Part shown: in pieces, positions 5,962-13,381 of the stretch
Layout of the letters: the number at the start of each line of letters is the position of its first letter
Position numbering within the stretch: the first letter of the stretch is position 1
Source: Methyloceanibacter sp.
GTDB taxonomy: Bacteria; Pseudomonadota; Alphaproteobacteria; Rhizobiales; Methyloligellaceae
NCBI GenBank assembly: GCA_016649675.1
Contig: JAENXG010000029.1
Span: 1-15,920 of the forward strand
Direction: 5' to 3'
Length of the DNA stretch: 15,920 nucleotides
Position numbers and translations under genes: made by a program
The notes under the pieces: model-generated
Databases searched by the model: none
Told to the model about the DNA's origin: nothing
What the model saw: only the letters and a program-made list of their open reading frames with translations

Positions 5962-6765
5962 TCAGGCGAGGATCAGCATCTCACCCTTGCCGACCGCCGC
6001 CATGTCGCCCATCAGCCTGCGGGCGCGGTCGCCGAGCGCGATGGGCCGGCCGCTCTCGCGGAGCCAATGTTCCAGCAGGCGCAGATAGTCGAATTCGAGC
6101 ACCCCGCAATCGCCGAAGGTCGGCAGCAGCTCTTTCGGCTCCTCCATGAAGATGAGGCTGCCGCGGCGCAGGCCATAGCCGGCAAAGCGGCCGACCTGGC
6201 GCTTGAGCAGGATGGTGCCGGCAATCATCCGTCCCCCTGCATAATCTCCGGCATCGCCGCCGACAATGACGAAGCCCCGGCGCATGCGCTCGCCGAGAAG
6301 CGATCCGGCATTGCCGCCGATGGTGAGAAGCCCGCCTTTCATGCCGAAATTATCGCCGACGAGCACGCCGCCCGCCCGCTCGCCGGCATCGCCGTCAATG
6401 GCGATGCTGCCGCCGCTCATGCTGGCGCCCGCCAAGACGCCGGCGCTGCCTTTAACCTCGATCTTGCCGCCCTTCATGCCAGCGCCGAGATAGGCGCCGG
6501 CATCGCCCTCGATCACGATCTCGCCCTTGGTCAAGGCCGCCCCGATCTTGTCGCAGCGCGCATCGGTCCCGACGAATCTGAGCGCGCTTACATCCTTGCC
6601 TTTGACCTTGAACGCATCGCCGACGGTGACCGGGACCCGCGTGGTACCGATGACGAGAGCCTCGATCTCCTTGGGCTTGAGGTCCTTGAGGCGCGCGGGC
6701 GTGAGCGGCGACAGGTCGAGCCGCTGGCCGGGCTTGCCCTTGAGCTCGAAGGTGAGCGCGCTCAC
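5962..6765 (-). CDS. fhcC: FhcC, subunit C of the formyltransferase/hydrolase complex
   Basis: A 267-aa subunit of the cytoplasmic Fhc complex, homologous to FwdC/FmdC of archaeal formylmethanofuran dehydrogenase and to the C-terminal domain of glutamate synthase. Residues about 70-225 hold the typical run of Gly-rich turns (for example GDAGAYLGAGMKGG, GSAGVLAGASMSGG, GDAGDYAGGRMIAG), which build a right-handed beta-helix. The start is GTG 6765: its GTGA overlaps the fhcD stop by four bases, an arrangement typical of translational coupling. A longer in-frame extension to 6993 lies inside fhcD and is not used. It is the last gene of fhcB-A-D-C. Confidence 0.95.
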   Translation of the reverse strand: MSALTFELKGKPGQRLDLSPLTPARLKDLKPKEIEALVIGTTRVPVTVGDAFKVKGKDVSALRFVGTDARCDKIGAALTKGEIVIEGDAGAYLGAGMKGGKIEVKGSAGVLAGASMSGGSIAIDGDAGERAGGVLVGDNFGMKGGLLTIGGNAGSLLGERMRRGFVIVGGDAGDYAGGRMIAGTILLKRQVGRFAGYGLRRGSLIFMEEPKELLPTFGDCGVLEFDYLRLLEHWLRESGRPIALGDRARRLMGDMAAVGKGEMLILA

Positions 6766-7670
6766 GCGATGATCTCCTTGAGATGGAAATGATGCGGCCC
6801 GAGATTGCCACCATAATTCCCGGCGGTGATGTGGGTGACGCCCTGCGCGGCGCCTCCGTCCGCGATGGCGTGCATGCCGGCGCGCATCGCCTTGGCAATA
6901 GAGTCGGAGGTGAGGCCGTCGATGACGATCTCCAGCACCGCCTCGACATCGAGCGGTAGCTCGGTCTTCACCGCCGCCTTCAAGGTCGGGCAATAAGCGT
7001 CGTTGGTCGAGGCGATCTGTCCCTTGTATTTGGAGCCGACCTTGGAGCCTGAGCGCACGATGCCGCCGGGAAAGGGCGTGATCACCTCAGGCACTTCGCC
7101 GATCGCCTTCACCGCCCGCTCGCAGGCGGCAAGCACGGCGGCGTGCGACTTGCCCAGCACGAGCAGATTGCCGCCGCCCACGGCCTTCTTGGTGTAGCCC
7201 GCCTTCTCCTCGCAGACGAACTCGCCGTCCATCACCGGGATGCGCCAGAAGCGGCGTCCGCCCACGAGCTTGGATACCTGCCAGCCGTCGCCGAAGAAAC
7301 GGAGCGAGCTGCCGAGCTTCAGGCTTTTCTCTGCCTTGAGCCCGGCGAAGCAGGCCGAGCCCGGGCTCGTCAGCACGCATTGCCCGACGCGGTTGCGCAG
7401 CTGGCGCTGAAGCTTTTCGGTGTCCATGGTGAAAAGAAGCACCGCCACGCCCGGACGGCCGTCGAGCGTCTCGTCGGGCGTGTGGATCCGCTCAATGCCA
7501 GCCTCGGCCCCGCAAGCGATGACCGAGGTCGCGAAGCCCGTCATGGTGCGGGCGGCGATCAGCGCCCATTCGAGGCTGGGCGCCGTGATGATGATCCGCG
7601 TGCCTACCATGGGGAAGGCCTCGGCGAAGGTCTCGACGATGGTGATACCTTTGATCTTCAGTTCAGACAT
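6762..7670 (-). CDS. fhcD: FhcD, formylmethanofuran:H4MPT formyltransferase subunit
   Basis: A 302-aa protein related to archaeal Ftr. It moves the formyl group from formyl-H4MPT to the methylofuran cofactor, after which FhcA hydrolyses it to formate. Recognisable Ftr segments include GITIVETFAEAFPM near the N-terminus, ARTMTGFATSVIACGAEAGI (about 41-60), TPFPGGIVRSGSKVGSKYKG (around 200-220), and a C-terminal HITAGNYGGNLGPHHFHL. Its length matches the family (about 300). ATG 7670 lies inside the end of fhcA, giving a 13-base overlap, with no clear ribosome site of its own; translation is probably coupled to fhcA. Confidence 0.97.
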   Translation of the reverse strand: MSELKIKGITIVETFAEAFPMVGTRIIITAPSLEWALIAARTMTGFATSVIACGAEAGIERIHTPDETLDGRPGVAVLLFTMDTEKLQRQLRNRVGQCVLTSPGSACFAGLKAEKSLKLGSSLRFFGDGWQVSKLVGGRRFWRIPVMDGEFVCEEKAGYTKKAVGGGNLLVLGKSHAAVLAACERAVKAIGEVPEVITPFPGGIVRSGSKVGSKYKGQIASTNDAYCPTLKAAVKTELPLDVEAVLEIVIDGLTSDSIAKAMRAGMHAIADGGAAQGVTHITAGNYGGNLGPHHFHLKEIIA

Positions 7671-9295
7671 GGCAACGTCGCAAATCGGTCAGGGCGCCCG
7701 GCAATCTGCGCCAGCACGCCGAAGCTTGAAGGATGGACACCGTAATAGCGGTCGTAGAAGGCGGCGAGCCGCCGCTCGATCTGAGCGTCGAAGCCTGGAG
7801 CGACATGGTAGGCCGTGCCCCAGGTCACGTTTACGACCTCACCGTCCCTGACCACAAGCCTCCCGTCCTTGAACAGAAGATGGGCGGATGCAAACATTGC
7901 GGTCTTGTTGTTCTGCTCGGTATAGACGGCGACATCGGCGACGGCGCCTGACCCAAGGTGTCCGCGATCGGTGAGGCCGAGCAGCCGCGCCGGCGCGCCC
8001 CGCGTGATGATGGCGATCTCGGACAGGGTCAGCTCGCGGCCGATCGACGCAAGGTTTGAGACTTGCCGCGCCGGCTCGGGCAGCACCTCGAGCATGCGGG
8101 CGCGCTCGTCACGATCCATGAGCAGATGGACGATCTCGGGGTAGCGCACGAAGAGCGCGCCATTGGGATGGTCGGTCGAGAACAGCACGCGCCATAAATC
8201 TTCGGCCAGGAGGACGATCTCCAGTCCCACCGACCATTGCACGGCATTGGCAAAATTTTCGGCGCGATATTCATAAGGCACCACGCCAGTACCGTTGCCG
8301 TCGCCCTGATCGAGCGCCCACTTGTTCGGGTGCGCGCCGCGGCGCCCATCGAATTGGCGCAGGATGTCGCCCGAGATGGTGATGGTCTGGCCGAACATGA
8401 CCTGACCGATATCGACGCTGACGTTGCGATGGGCGTTGATGGCTTCGGCAAGACGCGGCGCGCCGGAGGAGAGCCCGTGGCCCCCTTCGGCGCCGTAGCC
8501 GTAGAACTGGATATGGGCCAGATGGATGGGAAGGCCCTCGGTGGCCTCCATGGTGGCGACCGCCGTCTCGACATTGCCGGCAATGCCGAGATTGTTGCAG
8601 TGGACATGCACGGGGTGTGGCACGCCGAGCTCGCTCACCGCGCGCTGCAAGGCCTTGACGATGGCGCGCGAAGTGACGCCGTAATCCGGCACCACGTCGT
8701 CGAGCCCGAAGGTGCGGGCGTTGAACTTGAAGGCCTCAGAGCCGCCGGCGTTGATGACCTTGAGCCCGATGGCTTTGGCGTGGCCGAGCGTCCAGCCGAC
8801 ATAGTCTTGCAGCTCGGCCTCGCGTCCGCCGTCGCGCAACAGGCCCAGAGTGAAGTCCTCATTGCCGAGAATGACGAGTGCGCCGACATCGATGATCGGG
8901 ATCGAGGCAAGCTCGATCTGCGCCTCGATGGCATGGGTCGGGATCAGCGCCGGCTCGATCACCGTGGTGTAGCCCATCTCGGCATAACGGATGCCGGTGG
9001 CGTAGGCGCCCCAGGCCTCAGGCGAAGGTGCGATGGCGGCGCCCCCCTGGGCGGCAAGCGCCGGCAGCTCGGGCATCAGCTCGCGCCCCAAGGTGACGTT
9101 GGAGCCGGCGATATGGGAGTGGATGTCGACTCCACCCGCCATCACGACCTTGCCAGCGAGGTCGTAGGTCTCATCGGGCTTGCGGCCGTTGATCGGCGCG
9201 GCAACGATGCGGTCATTCTCGATGAACACATCGCCAATGGCGTCGAGGTCATTGACGGGATCGACGACCCGGCCGCCTTTCAGATGAATCAGCAC
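7658..9295 (-). CDS. fhcA: FhcA, amidohydrolase subunit of the formyltransferase/hydrolase complex
   Basis: A 545-aa protein of the amidohydrolase superfamily, homologous to FwdA/FmdA. It hydrolyses the formyl-cofactor amide to formate. Metal-site motifs visible are the early HSH at 59-61 (GGVDIHSHIAG), HVHCNN at 230-235, HLAHIQ at 258-263 and Asp375 in FSTDHPNGA. GTG 9295 directly follows the fhcB stop with no gap (TAG then GTG). In bacteria this subunit works in the non-redox direction, in contrast to the archaeal dehydrogenase. The length is normal for the family and I see no damage. Confidence 0.97.
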   Translation of the reverse strand: MLIHLKGGRVVDPVNDLDAIGDVFIENDRIVAAPINGRKPDETYDLAGKVVMAGGVDIHSHIAGSNVTLGRELMPELPALAAQGGAAIAPSPEAWGAYATGIRYAEMGYTTVIEPALIPTHAIEAQIELASIPIIDVGALVILGNEDFTLGLLRDGGREAELQDYVGWTLGHAKAIGLKVINAGGSEAFKFNARTFGLDDVVPDYGVTSRAIVKALQRAVSELGVPHPVHVHCNNLGIAGNVETAVATMEATEGLPIHLAHIQFYGYGAEGGHGLSSGAPRLAEAINAHRNVSVDIGQVMFGQTITISGDILRQFDGRRGAHPNKWALDQGDGNGTGVVPYEYRAENFANAVQWSVGLEIVLLAEDLWRVLFSTDHPNGALFVRYPEIVHLLMDRDERARMLEVLPEPARQVSNLASIGRELTLSEIAIITRGAPARLLGLTDRGHLGSGAVADVAVYTEQNNKTAMFASAHLLFKDGRLVVRDGEVVNVTWGTAYHVAPGFDAQIERRLAAFYDRYYGVHPSSFGVLAQIAGRPDRFATLPCLN

Positions 9296-10390
9296 CTAGG
9301 CCGCCTCCCGCTTGATCAGATCGGAGATGCCACTGAGAACGGCGGCGACCGTGGGTTTGTCCTGATTGGGATGCGCGGCCTTGACCATGCCGATCCCTGA
9401 AAGGGAAGGAAGGTAAAGTGCGGCGTCGTGGTCGCGACCGGCGCAGGCGACCGCGATCAGAATATCCGCGCCTTCGTCGTCCGCGTTGTCTGACGACGTG
9501 AGCACGATGGTGGGCACGCCTACGGGATGTTGGCCGCCCTGCTCAGCAAGCGCGTCGATCCACAGGAGCGCGTCGGCCTCACCACTTTCGATCAGGCGGC
9601 TTGCGGCAAATCTTCTTGCATCGTGCTCCGGCACGCTACCGGCGAAGCTCGTCCGCACCGGGAGCCCGCAGGTCCAGGTCGAGCACAAATTCACCCCCTC
9701 GCCATTGCCCGGGGCCGCAAGCGCCAAGGTCGCGGCGCGCGTGGTGATGCTCAAATGACGGACCATGTCGAGGATGGTGTAGAGCGCCGGCTCGTCGAGA
9801 TCGGCGGCGGAATAGACGAAGACGGCAAACGCGGCGCCTCTCAGCCGCTCCGCGACGTGGGCGAGCCCCTCGCCGGACGCTTTGCCGCCGATAGGGCGTT
9901 CAGCAATTGCGGCGCCAAGCCTCGCGATCAGGGTCGGAAGATCGTCACCACCCTGCCCAACCTGCGTCAGCTTCACATAAGACGGGGCATTGACCGGGCT
10001 GTCTCCGAGCACGATCAGCTCGCGCGCTTGGTCGCCTGGACGCGGCAGCCCCTCAGCTTCCGGAAACAGCTCCTTGATGAGGCCGGGATCGCGCTTAAGC
10101 GGCAAACTCCCGATCATGACGATGACATCGGCACGATTGCGCGTCTCACCGAAGCTCGCGGGGCAGGCTCCCCTCTCGCGCATGACCTGCGAGCCCCGCG
10201 CGAGCTCTTCCCCCGCTTCGTGGTCGATGACGCCATGCAGCTTCTTGGCCAAGGCAAGGGCGGCTGCCGCGCCGTCGATATCGGTAAGAAGGCCGCCGAT
10301 GACGGGAAATCGCGCGCGGCCGAGCAGCTCCGCCGCACGCAGAAGCGCGCTTGCCGCGTCGACCCCCTCCCCCTTTAGCTTCGGCGCCAT
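9296..10390 (-). CDS. fhcB: FhcB, subunit B of the formyltransferase/hydrolase complex
   Basis: A 364-aa homologue of the FwdB/FmdB subunit of archaeal formylmethanofuran dehydrogenase. The archaeal protein binds an iron-sulphur cluster and a tungsto- or molybdopterin. Here the N-terminal cysteine cluster is absent, as is known for bacterial FhcB, which is considered structural. The conserved GETRNRADVIVMIGSLP (about 101-117) aligns with the family's pterin-domain segment, and NLCSTWTCGLPVRT (about 240-253) is also typical. ATG 10390 lacks a clear ribosome site; no better in-frame start is apparent. It is the first gene of the fhcBADC operon, and the 213-base gap up to 10604 must hold its promoter, which I could not recognise. 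Confidence 0.95.
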   Translation of the reverse strand: MAPKLKGEGVDAASALLRAAELLGRARFPVIGGLLTDIDGAAAALALAKKLHGVIDHEAGEELARGSQVMRERGACPASFGETRNRADVIVMIGSLPLKRDPGLIKELFPEAEGLPRPGDQARELIVLGDSPVNAPSYVKLTQVGQGGDDLPTLIARLGAAIAERPIGGKASGEGLAHVAERLRGAAFAVFVYSAADLDEPALYTILDMVRHLSITTRAATLALAAPGNGEGVNLCSTWTCGLPVRTSFAGSVPEHDARRFAASRLIESGEADALLWIDALAEQGGQHPVGVPTIVLTSSDNADDEGADILIAVACAGRDHDAALYLPSLSGIGMVKAAHPNQDKPTVAAVLSGISDLIKREAA

Positions 10391-10603
10391 AGCGGCGCAC
10401 CATTAAACAGGTGGCCCAAGAGGCGCAAGCGCGCGAATGGGTTCATCCTTTCGATCCTCTGCCCACGGAGCCATTTCCTGGCCCGCCGCAGGGCTGGAGA
10501 GATGAACGGCGCCTGTACGGCTCATTCCCTCTCCGTTCAGGGGGCCGCGCCTAAGCTCTCCATCGTCGCAATTGGCGATGCATTGCAACGGAGGGTTCGT
10601 CAA

Positions 10604-10828
10604 ATGATGCGCTTCACTCTCATAGGCTCAATGGTTCTCGGTCTCGGCCTGTCGCTGGTTCCGCTCACGGCTTCTGCCGCGTCCATCAAAAACCTCGATG
10701 CCGTCATGCTGAATCCTCAGCCGCTGCCGCCCAAGGAAAAGTCGGTGTTTGTGTCTCGCGGCGACACGGTCATGTTGAACCCGCAGCCGCTACCATCGAA
10801 ACTGAAGCAGTCGATCCGCGGCCATTAG
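10604..10828 (+). CDS. Exported 74-aa peptide with two LNPQPLP repeats
   Basis: The protein starts MMRFTLIGSMVLGLGLSLVP and continues to LTASAAS, a clear signal peptide with likely cleavage after about residue 25. The mature part is about 48 residues and contains two near-identical copies of VMLNPQPLP(P/S)K, separated by about 17 residues. 'LNPQPLPP' is a motif I have seen in many small uncharacterised bacterial proteins; I know no function for it. ATG 10604 is preferred over the more distant 10502 because GGAGGG lies eight bases upstream (10590-10595) and the signal peptide begins there. A second ATG follows at 10607. It lies divergent from fhcB and convergent with the carbinolamine dehydratase gene. 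Confidence 0.8.
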   Translation: MMRFTLIGSMVLGLGLSLVPLTASAASIKNLDAVMLNPQPLPPKEKSVFVSRGDTVMLNPQPLPSKLKQSIRGH

Positions 10829-10843
10829 TGCAGGGGTTTCAAT

Positions 10844-10879
10844 GGGCTGAGAGCGCGGCTGACCGCGAGCCCTCAGCCC
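10844..10879. terminator. Stem-loop between convergent genes, probable bidirectional terminator
   Basis: GGGCTGAG (10844-10851) pairs with CTCAGCCC (10872-10879), and an inner CGCGG (10854-10858) pairs with CCGCG (10863-10867) around the loop CTGA. It lies between the stop of the repeat peptide and that of the dehydratase gene. No T-run follows, so its strength is uncertain. Confidence 0.55.
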
Positions 10880-10886
10880 GCGGCGC

Positions 10887-10904
10887 GCTGATCTGCCGAT
10901 CAGC
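10887..10904 (+). terminator. Second hairpin, overlapping the dehydratase stop codon
   Basis: GCTGATC, loop TGCC, GATCAGC is a perfect 7-base stem followed by TCTTT. It may end + strand transcription from the repeat-peptide gene. The stem overlaps the stop codon of the minus-strand gene at 10900. Confidence 0.45.
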
Positions 10905-11286
10905 TCTTTGGCTTGTCGTATTTGAGATAGGCGAAGCGCATGTCGTCGGCGGGCGTGCCTTCGAGCGCGCTCTCTTCCTTGCCGGGCTGCCAATGCACGA
11001 CGTCCTCGATCTTCTTGGCGAGCGCGAAGTCCTTGTCGGTGATGCCCTTGGCAGCGTGGTTCTTCAGCCGCACCTCGACCCACGCATAAGAGGCGGTGAT
11101 GTCTGGATGATGCCAAGCGGCCTCTGCCAGGTGGCCGACGGTGTTAATCACCATCAGCGTGCCCTTCCAGCTATTGGTCTTGAATTTTCGCCTGATCCAG
11201 CCGTCCTCGAGATACCAATGGGGCAGCTCCTTCTTGAGCCGCTCCTCGACCTCTTCATCGCTGTAAGTGCGCTCGGAAGTTGCCAT
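10900..11286 (-). CDS. Pterin-4a-carbinolamine dehydratase
   Basis: A 128-aa protein of the PCD/DCoH family, which dehydrates 4a-hydroxy-tetrahydropterins. The signature HHPDITASYAWVEVRLKNH (59-77) holds the active-site His59, His60, Pro61 and His77, followed by GITDKDFALAKKIE (81-94). The C-terminal 30 residues extend beyond the usual domain of about 100. ATG 11286 is used, with GAGG two bases before it; upstream in-frame ATGs (for example near 11338) are open but add a non-conserved tail. No phenylalanine hydroxylase gene is nearby. Its place among H4MPT genes, seen also in other methylotrophs, suggests a role in H4MPT synthesis or pterin upkeep; this is inference. Confidence 0.92.
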   Translation of the reverse strand: MATSERTYSDEEVEERLKKELPHWYLEDGWIRRKFKTNSWKGTLMVINTVGHLAEAAWHHPDITASYAWVEVRLKNHAAKGITDKDFALAKKIEDVVHWQPGKEESALEGTPADDMRFAYLKYDKPKS

Positions 11287-11402
11287 CGCCTCGGTCTTTT
11301 GAAAGAGTGACCGCCTCCCCTTCCACGAGAGCATAGCAGAGGCTTCGACCCGATCAAATGGAGGCCTTTCCGGCTCAGCCGCCAAGCGCGAGAAAAGCTC
11401 AC

Positions 11403-12347
11403 ATGACGACGCTGCAAGCGGCCGTAACCACAACCGCGCGGCTGCATTTCGGGTTTCTCGACCCAAGCGGGAGAGGCCCGCGCCCCTTCGGCTCGTTCGG
11501 GCTTTCGCTCGACCGGCCGCTGACGCGGCTCACACTCAAACGGGCCCACGCCCTCAAGGTGACCGGCCCGGAGCGGGAGCGCGCCCGGCACTATCTCGAG
11601 AGCATCGCTGCGAGCTGCGGCGTCGCTCCGGCCTATGCGCTCGACATCGAGGAGGCCATCCCGTCCCACGCGGGGCTGGGCTCAGGCACGCAGCTTGCGC
11701 TTGCGGTCGGCTCGGCGTTTGCCGCCCTTGAAGGTTTGCCGCTCTCCCCAGACGAGATCGCGCAGCGTCTTCAGCGCGGCACGCGCTCAGGCATCGGCAT
11801 CGCCACCTTCGCGAGCGGAGGCGCCGTGCTCGACGGGGGGCCTCGTTACGGCGCTCTGCCGCCCCTCGTCAGCCGCCTCCCCTTCCCCCCCGAATGGCGC
11901 GTGCTTCTGATCTTCGACCCGGCCTCAAAGGGGCTAACCGGGGAGAGCGAGGCGGCAGCCTTTACCTCGCTGCCCGATTTTCCGGAAGCCGCGACCGAGG
12001 AGCTGTACCGGCGGATCACCCATGCCGCGCTCCCGGCTCTCGCCCAAGCCGACTTCAAGACCTTCTGCGAGCAGGTCGGCTATCTGCAAGCGTGCATGGG
12101 AGCCTATTTCGCGCCGCTGCAAGGCGGGCCCTGTCAGAGCGTGGCGGTCAGTGAGGCGCTCGATCGATTGCGCCGCCAGGGGGTCACCGGCCTGGGCCAG
12201 AGCTCCTGGGGGCCGACCGGCTTTGCCTTCGCGGCCACGGAGGCTGAGGGCGGGACTCTGCTCGCCGAAGCGCAAGCTCACCATGCCGGCCTTCGTTTCG
12301 AGCTCGCCTGCGGGCGCAATGAAGGCGCGAGGATCGAGACGACTTAA
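11403..12347 (+). CDS. mptG: Beta-ribofuranosylaminobenzene 5'-phosphate synthase (beta-RFAP synthase)
   Basis: A 314-aa member of the GHMP kinase superfamily. It joins p-aminobenzoate to phosphoribosyl pyrophosphate with loss of CO2 and pyrophosphate, the first committed step of H4MPT synthesis. Visible features are ARLHFGFLD near the N-terminus (12-20), typical of the family; the glycine-rich GHMP loop IPSHAGLGSGTQLALAVG (86-103); and RSGIGIATFASGG (128-140). ATG 11403 begins close to where homologues start, with GAGAAAAG upstream; an in-frame ATG at 11358 would add 15 residues. It is transcribed divergently from the dehydratase gene and leads the + strand C1 block. Confidence 0.95.
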   Translation: MTTLQAAVTTTARLHFGFLDPSGRGPRPFGSFGLSLDRPLTRLTLKRAHALKVTGPERERARHYLESIAASCGVAPAYALDIEEAIPSHAGLGSGTQLALAVGSAFAALEGLPLSPDEIAQRLQRGTRSGIGIATFASGGAVLDGGPRYGALPPLVSRLPFPPEWRVLLIFDPASKGLTGESEAAAFTSLPDFPEAATEELYRRITHAALPALAQADFKTFCEQVGYLQACMGAYFAPLQGGPCQSVAVSEALDRLRRQGVTGLGQSSWGPTGFAFAATEAEGGTLLAEAQAHHAGLRFELACGRNEGARIETT

Positions 12348-12375
12348 ACGCAATCCCGTAAGGCACGGCAATTGA

Positions 12376-12404
12376 GCCGCTTTGCCGCCTTGTGGTAAAG
12401 CGGC
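12376..12404. terminator. Hairpin between mptG and mtdB, possible terminator or attenuator
   Basis: GCCGCTTT (12376-12383) pairs exactly with AAAGCGGC (12397-12404), with a further CC/GG pair inside the 13-base middle. It sits 28 bases after the mptG stop and 80 bases before mtdB. It could end mptG transcripts or process the mRNA. No T-run follows. Confidence 0.45.
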
Positions 12405-12484
12405 GCATTGGAGGCTTGCGACTCTAGACCGCGATCAGCGGCGGCGTACGCGAGCCGACCCCTGGCAGGGAGACGAAAACGGTC

Positions 12485-13381
12485 ATGGCGAATCTCCGCA
12501 TTTTGCACATGCTCACGCCGCTCAAGCATATGAGCCCGTTCGACGTGAACATGGCCCTCGACGCAGGCTTCGACGTCACCATCCCCTACACCTCGGTCAC
12601 CACCGAGGACGTAACCGGGCTCGTGCAGGACGCGATCTTCTCGCGCGGTCCCGAGGGGGTGAAACGCACCGGCGTGTTCATCGGCGGCAAGCGCGCGATC
12701 GAGGCGCTCGACATGATGAAGCGCGCCAAGTCCGCCATGGTGCCGCCCTTCGAGGTCTCGGTGTTCGCCGATCCCGCGGGATCGTTTACCACCGCTGCCG
12801 CCATGGTCGCCTGCGCCAAGAAGGCGCTCAGAGACAAGTTCTCGACCGAGCTCAGGGGAAAACGCATCGCCGTGTTCGGCGGCACGGGCGTGGTCGGCTT
12901 CGCCTCGGCTGTGATCGCCGCTATCGATGGCGCTTCGGCGACGCTGATCGGCTATGACGGGCCGGACCGGGTGCGCAAGCTCGCCGACGAGGCGAATACG
13001 CGCTTCTCGGTCAATATCGCCTATGCCGACGGCTCGACCGAAGAGCAGAAGAGCGAGCTCGCGCGCGCGGCCGACGTGATCTTCGCCGCCGGCCCGGCAG
13101 GAAAAAGGCTGCTCACCCTCGACCAGCTCAAACAGGCCACGCACCTGCGCGTCGTCTCCGACGTCAATGCCGTGCCGCCGTCAGGCGTCGAGGGCGTCGG
13201 CGTGAACGACGATGCGACGCCGATCCCGGGAACCGGCGTGGTCGGCATCGGTGCGCTCGCGGTGGGCAACGTCAAATACCGGACCGAGGCGGGCCTGTTC
13301 AGGCAAATGATCGAATCCGAAAGGCCGCTCTATCTCGATTTCCGGGATGCCTACGCTCTTGCCCAAAAGCTCACCTCCTGA
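12485..13381 (+). CDS. mtdB: NAD(P)-dependent methylene-H4MPT dehydrogenase MtdB
   Basis: A 298-aa cytoplasmic dehydrogenase that oxidises methylene-H4MPT to methenyl-H4MPT. The N-terminal HMLTPLKHMSPFDVNMALDA (8-27) is characteristic of the MtdA/MtdB family. The Rossmann fold is marked by VFGGTGVVGFAS (130-141). The C-terminal half has VSDVNAVPPSG and GTGVVGIGALAVGN. MtdB is preferred to the related MtdA because of the H4MPT gene context; the residues that separate the two were not checked. ATG 12485 lies about 15 bases after an AGGGAGA. The gene overlaps the next by 35 bases and probably starts a transcription unit mtdB, ATP-grasp, mch, ATP-grasp. Confidence 0.93.
   Translation: MANLRILHMLTPLKHMSPFDVNMALDAGFDVTIPYTSVTTEDVTGLVQDAIFSRGPEGVKRTGVFIGGKRAIEALDMMKRAKSAMVPPFEVSVFADPAGSFTTAAAMVACAKKALRDKFSTELRGKRIAVFGGTGVVGFASAVIAAIDGASATLIGYDGPDRVRKLADEANTRFSVNIAYADGSTEEQKSELARAADVIFAAGPAGKRLLTLDQLKQATHLRVVSDVNAVPPSGVEGVGVNDDATPIPGTGVVGIGALAVGNVKYRTEAGLFRQMIESERPLYLDFRDAYALAQKLTS

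Noticed and set aside
6000..6600. Possible tandem DNA repeat in fhcC
   Set aside because: The periodicity comes from degenerate glycine-rich protein turns of the beta-helix, not from a DNA repeat array.
5578..6792. Open + strand frame of 404 codons opposite pabBC and fhcC
   Set aside because: It covers parts of two well-supported minus-strand genes; its apparent repeats mirror the glycine-rich repeats of FhcC.
6766..6993. N-terminal extension of fhcC
   Set aside because: The added segment is the out-of-frame end of fhcD; the GTG at 6765 overlapping the fhcD stop is the natural start.
8237..9400. Open + strand frame of 387 codons opposite fhcA and fhcB
   Set aside because: It lies opposite certain genes in a codon-bias mirror frame and spans the fhcB/fhcA junction; the protein is compositionally odd with no recognisable domain.
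10502..10603. Longer N-terminus for the LNPQPLP peptide gene
   Set aside because: It would bury the signal peptide behind 34 polar residues; GGAGGG is correctly spaced only for the ATG at 10604.
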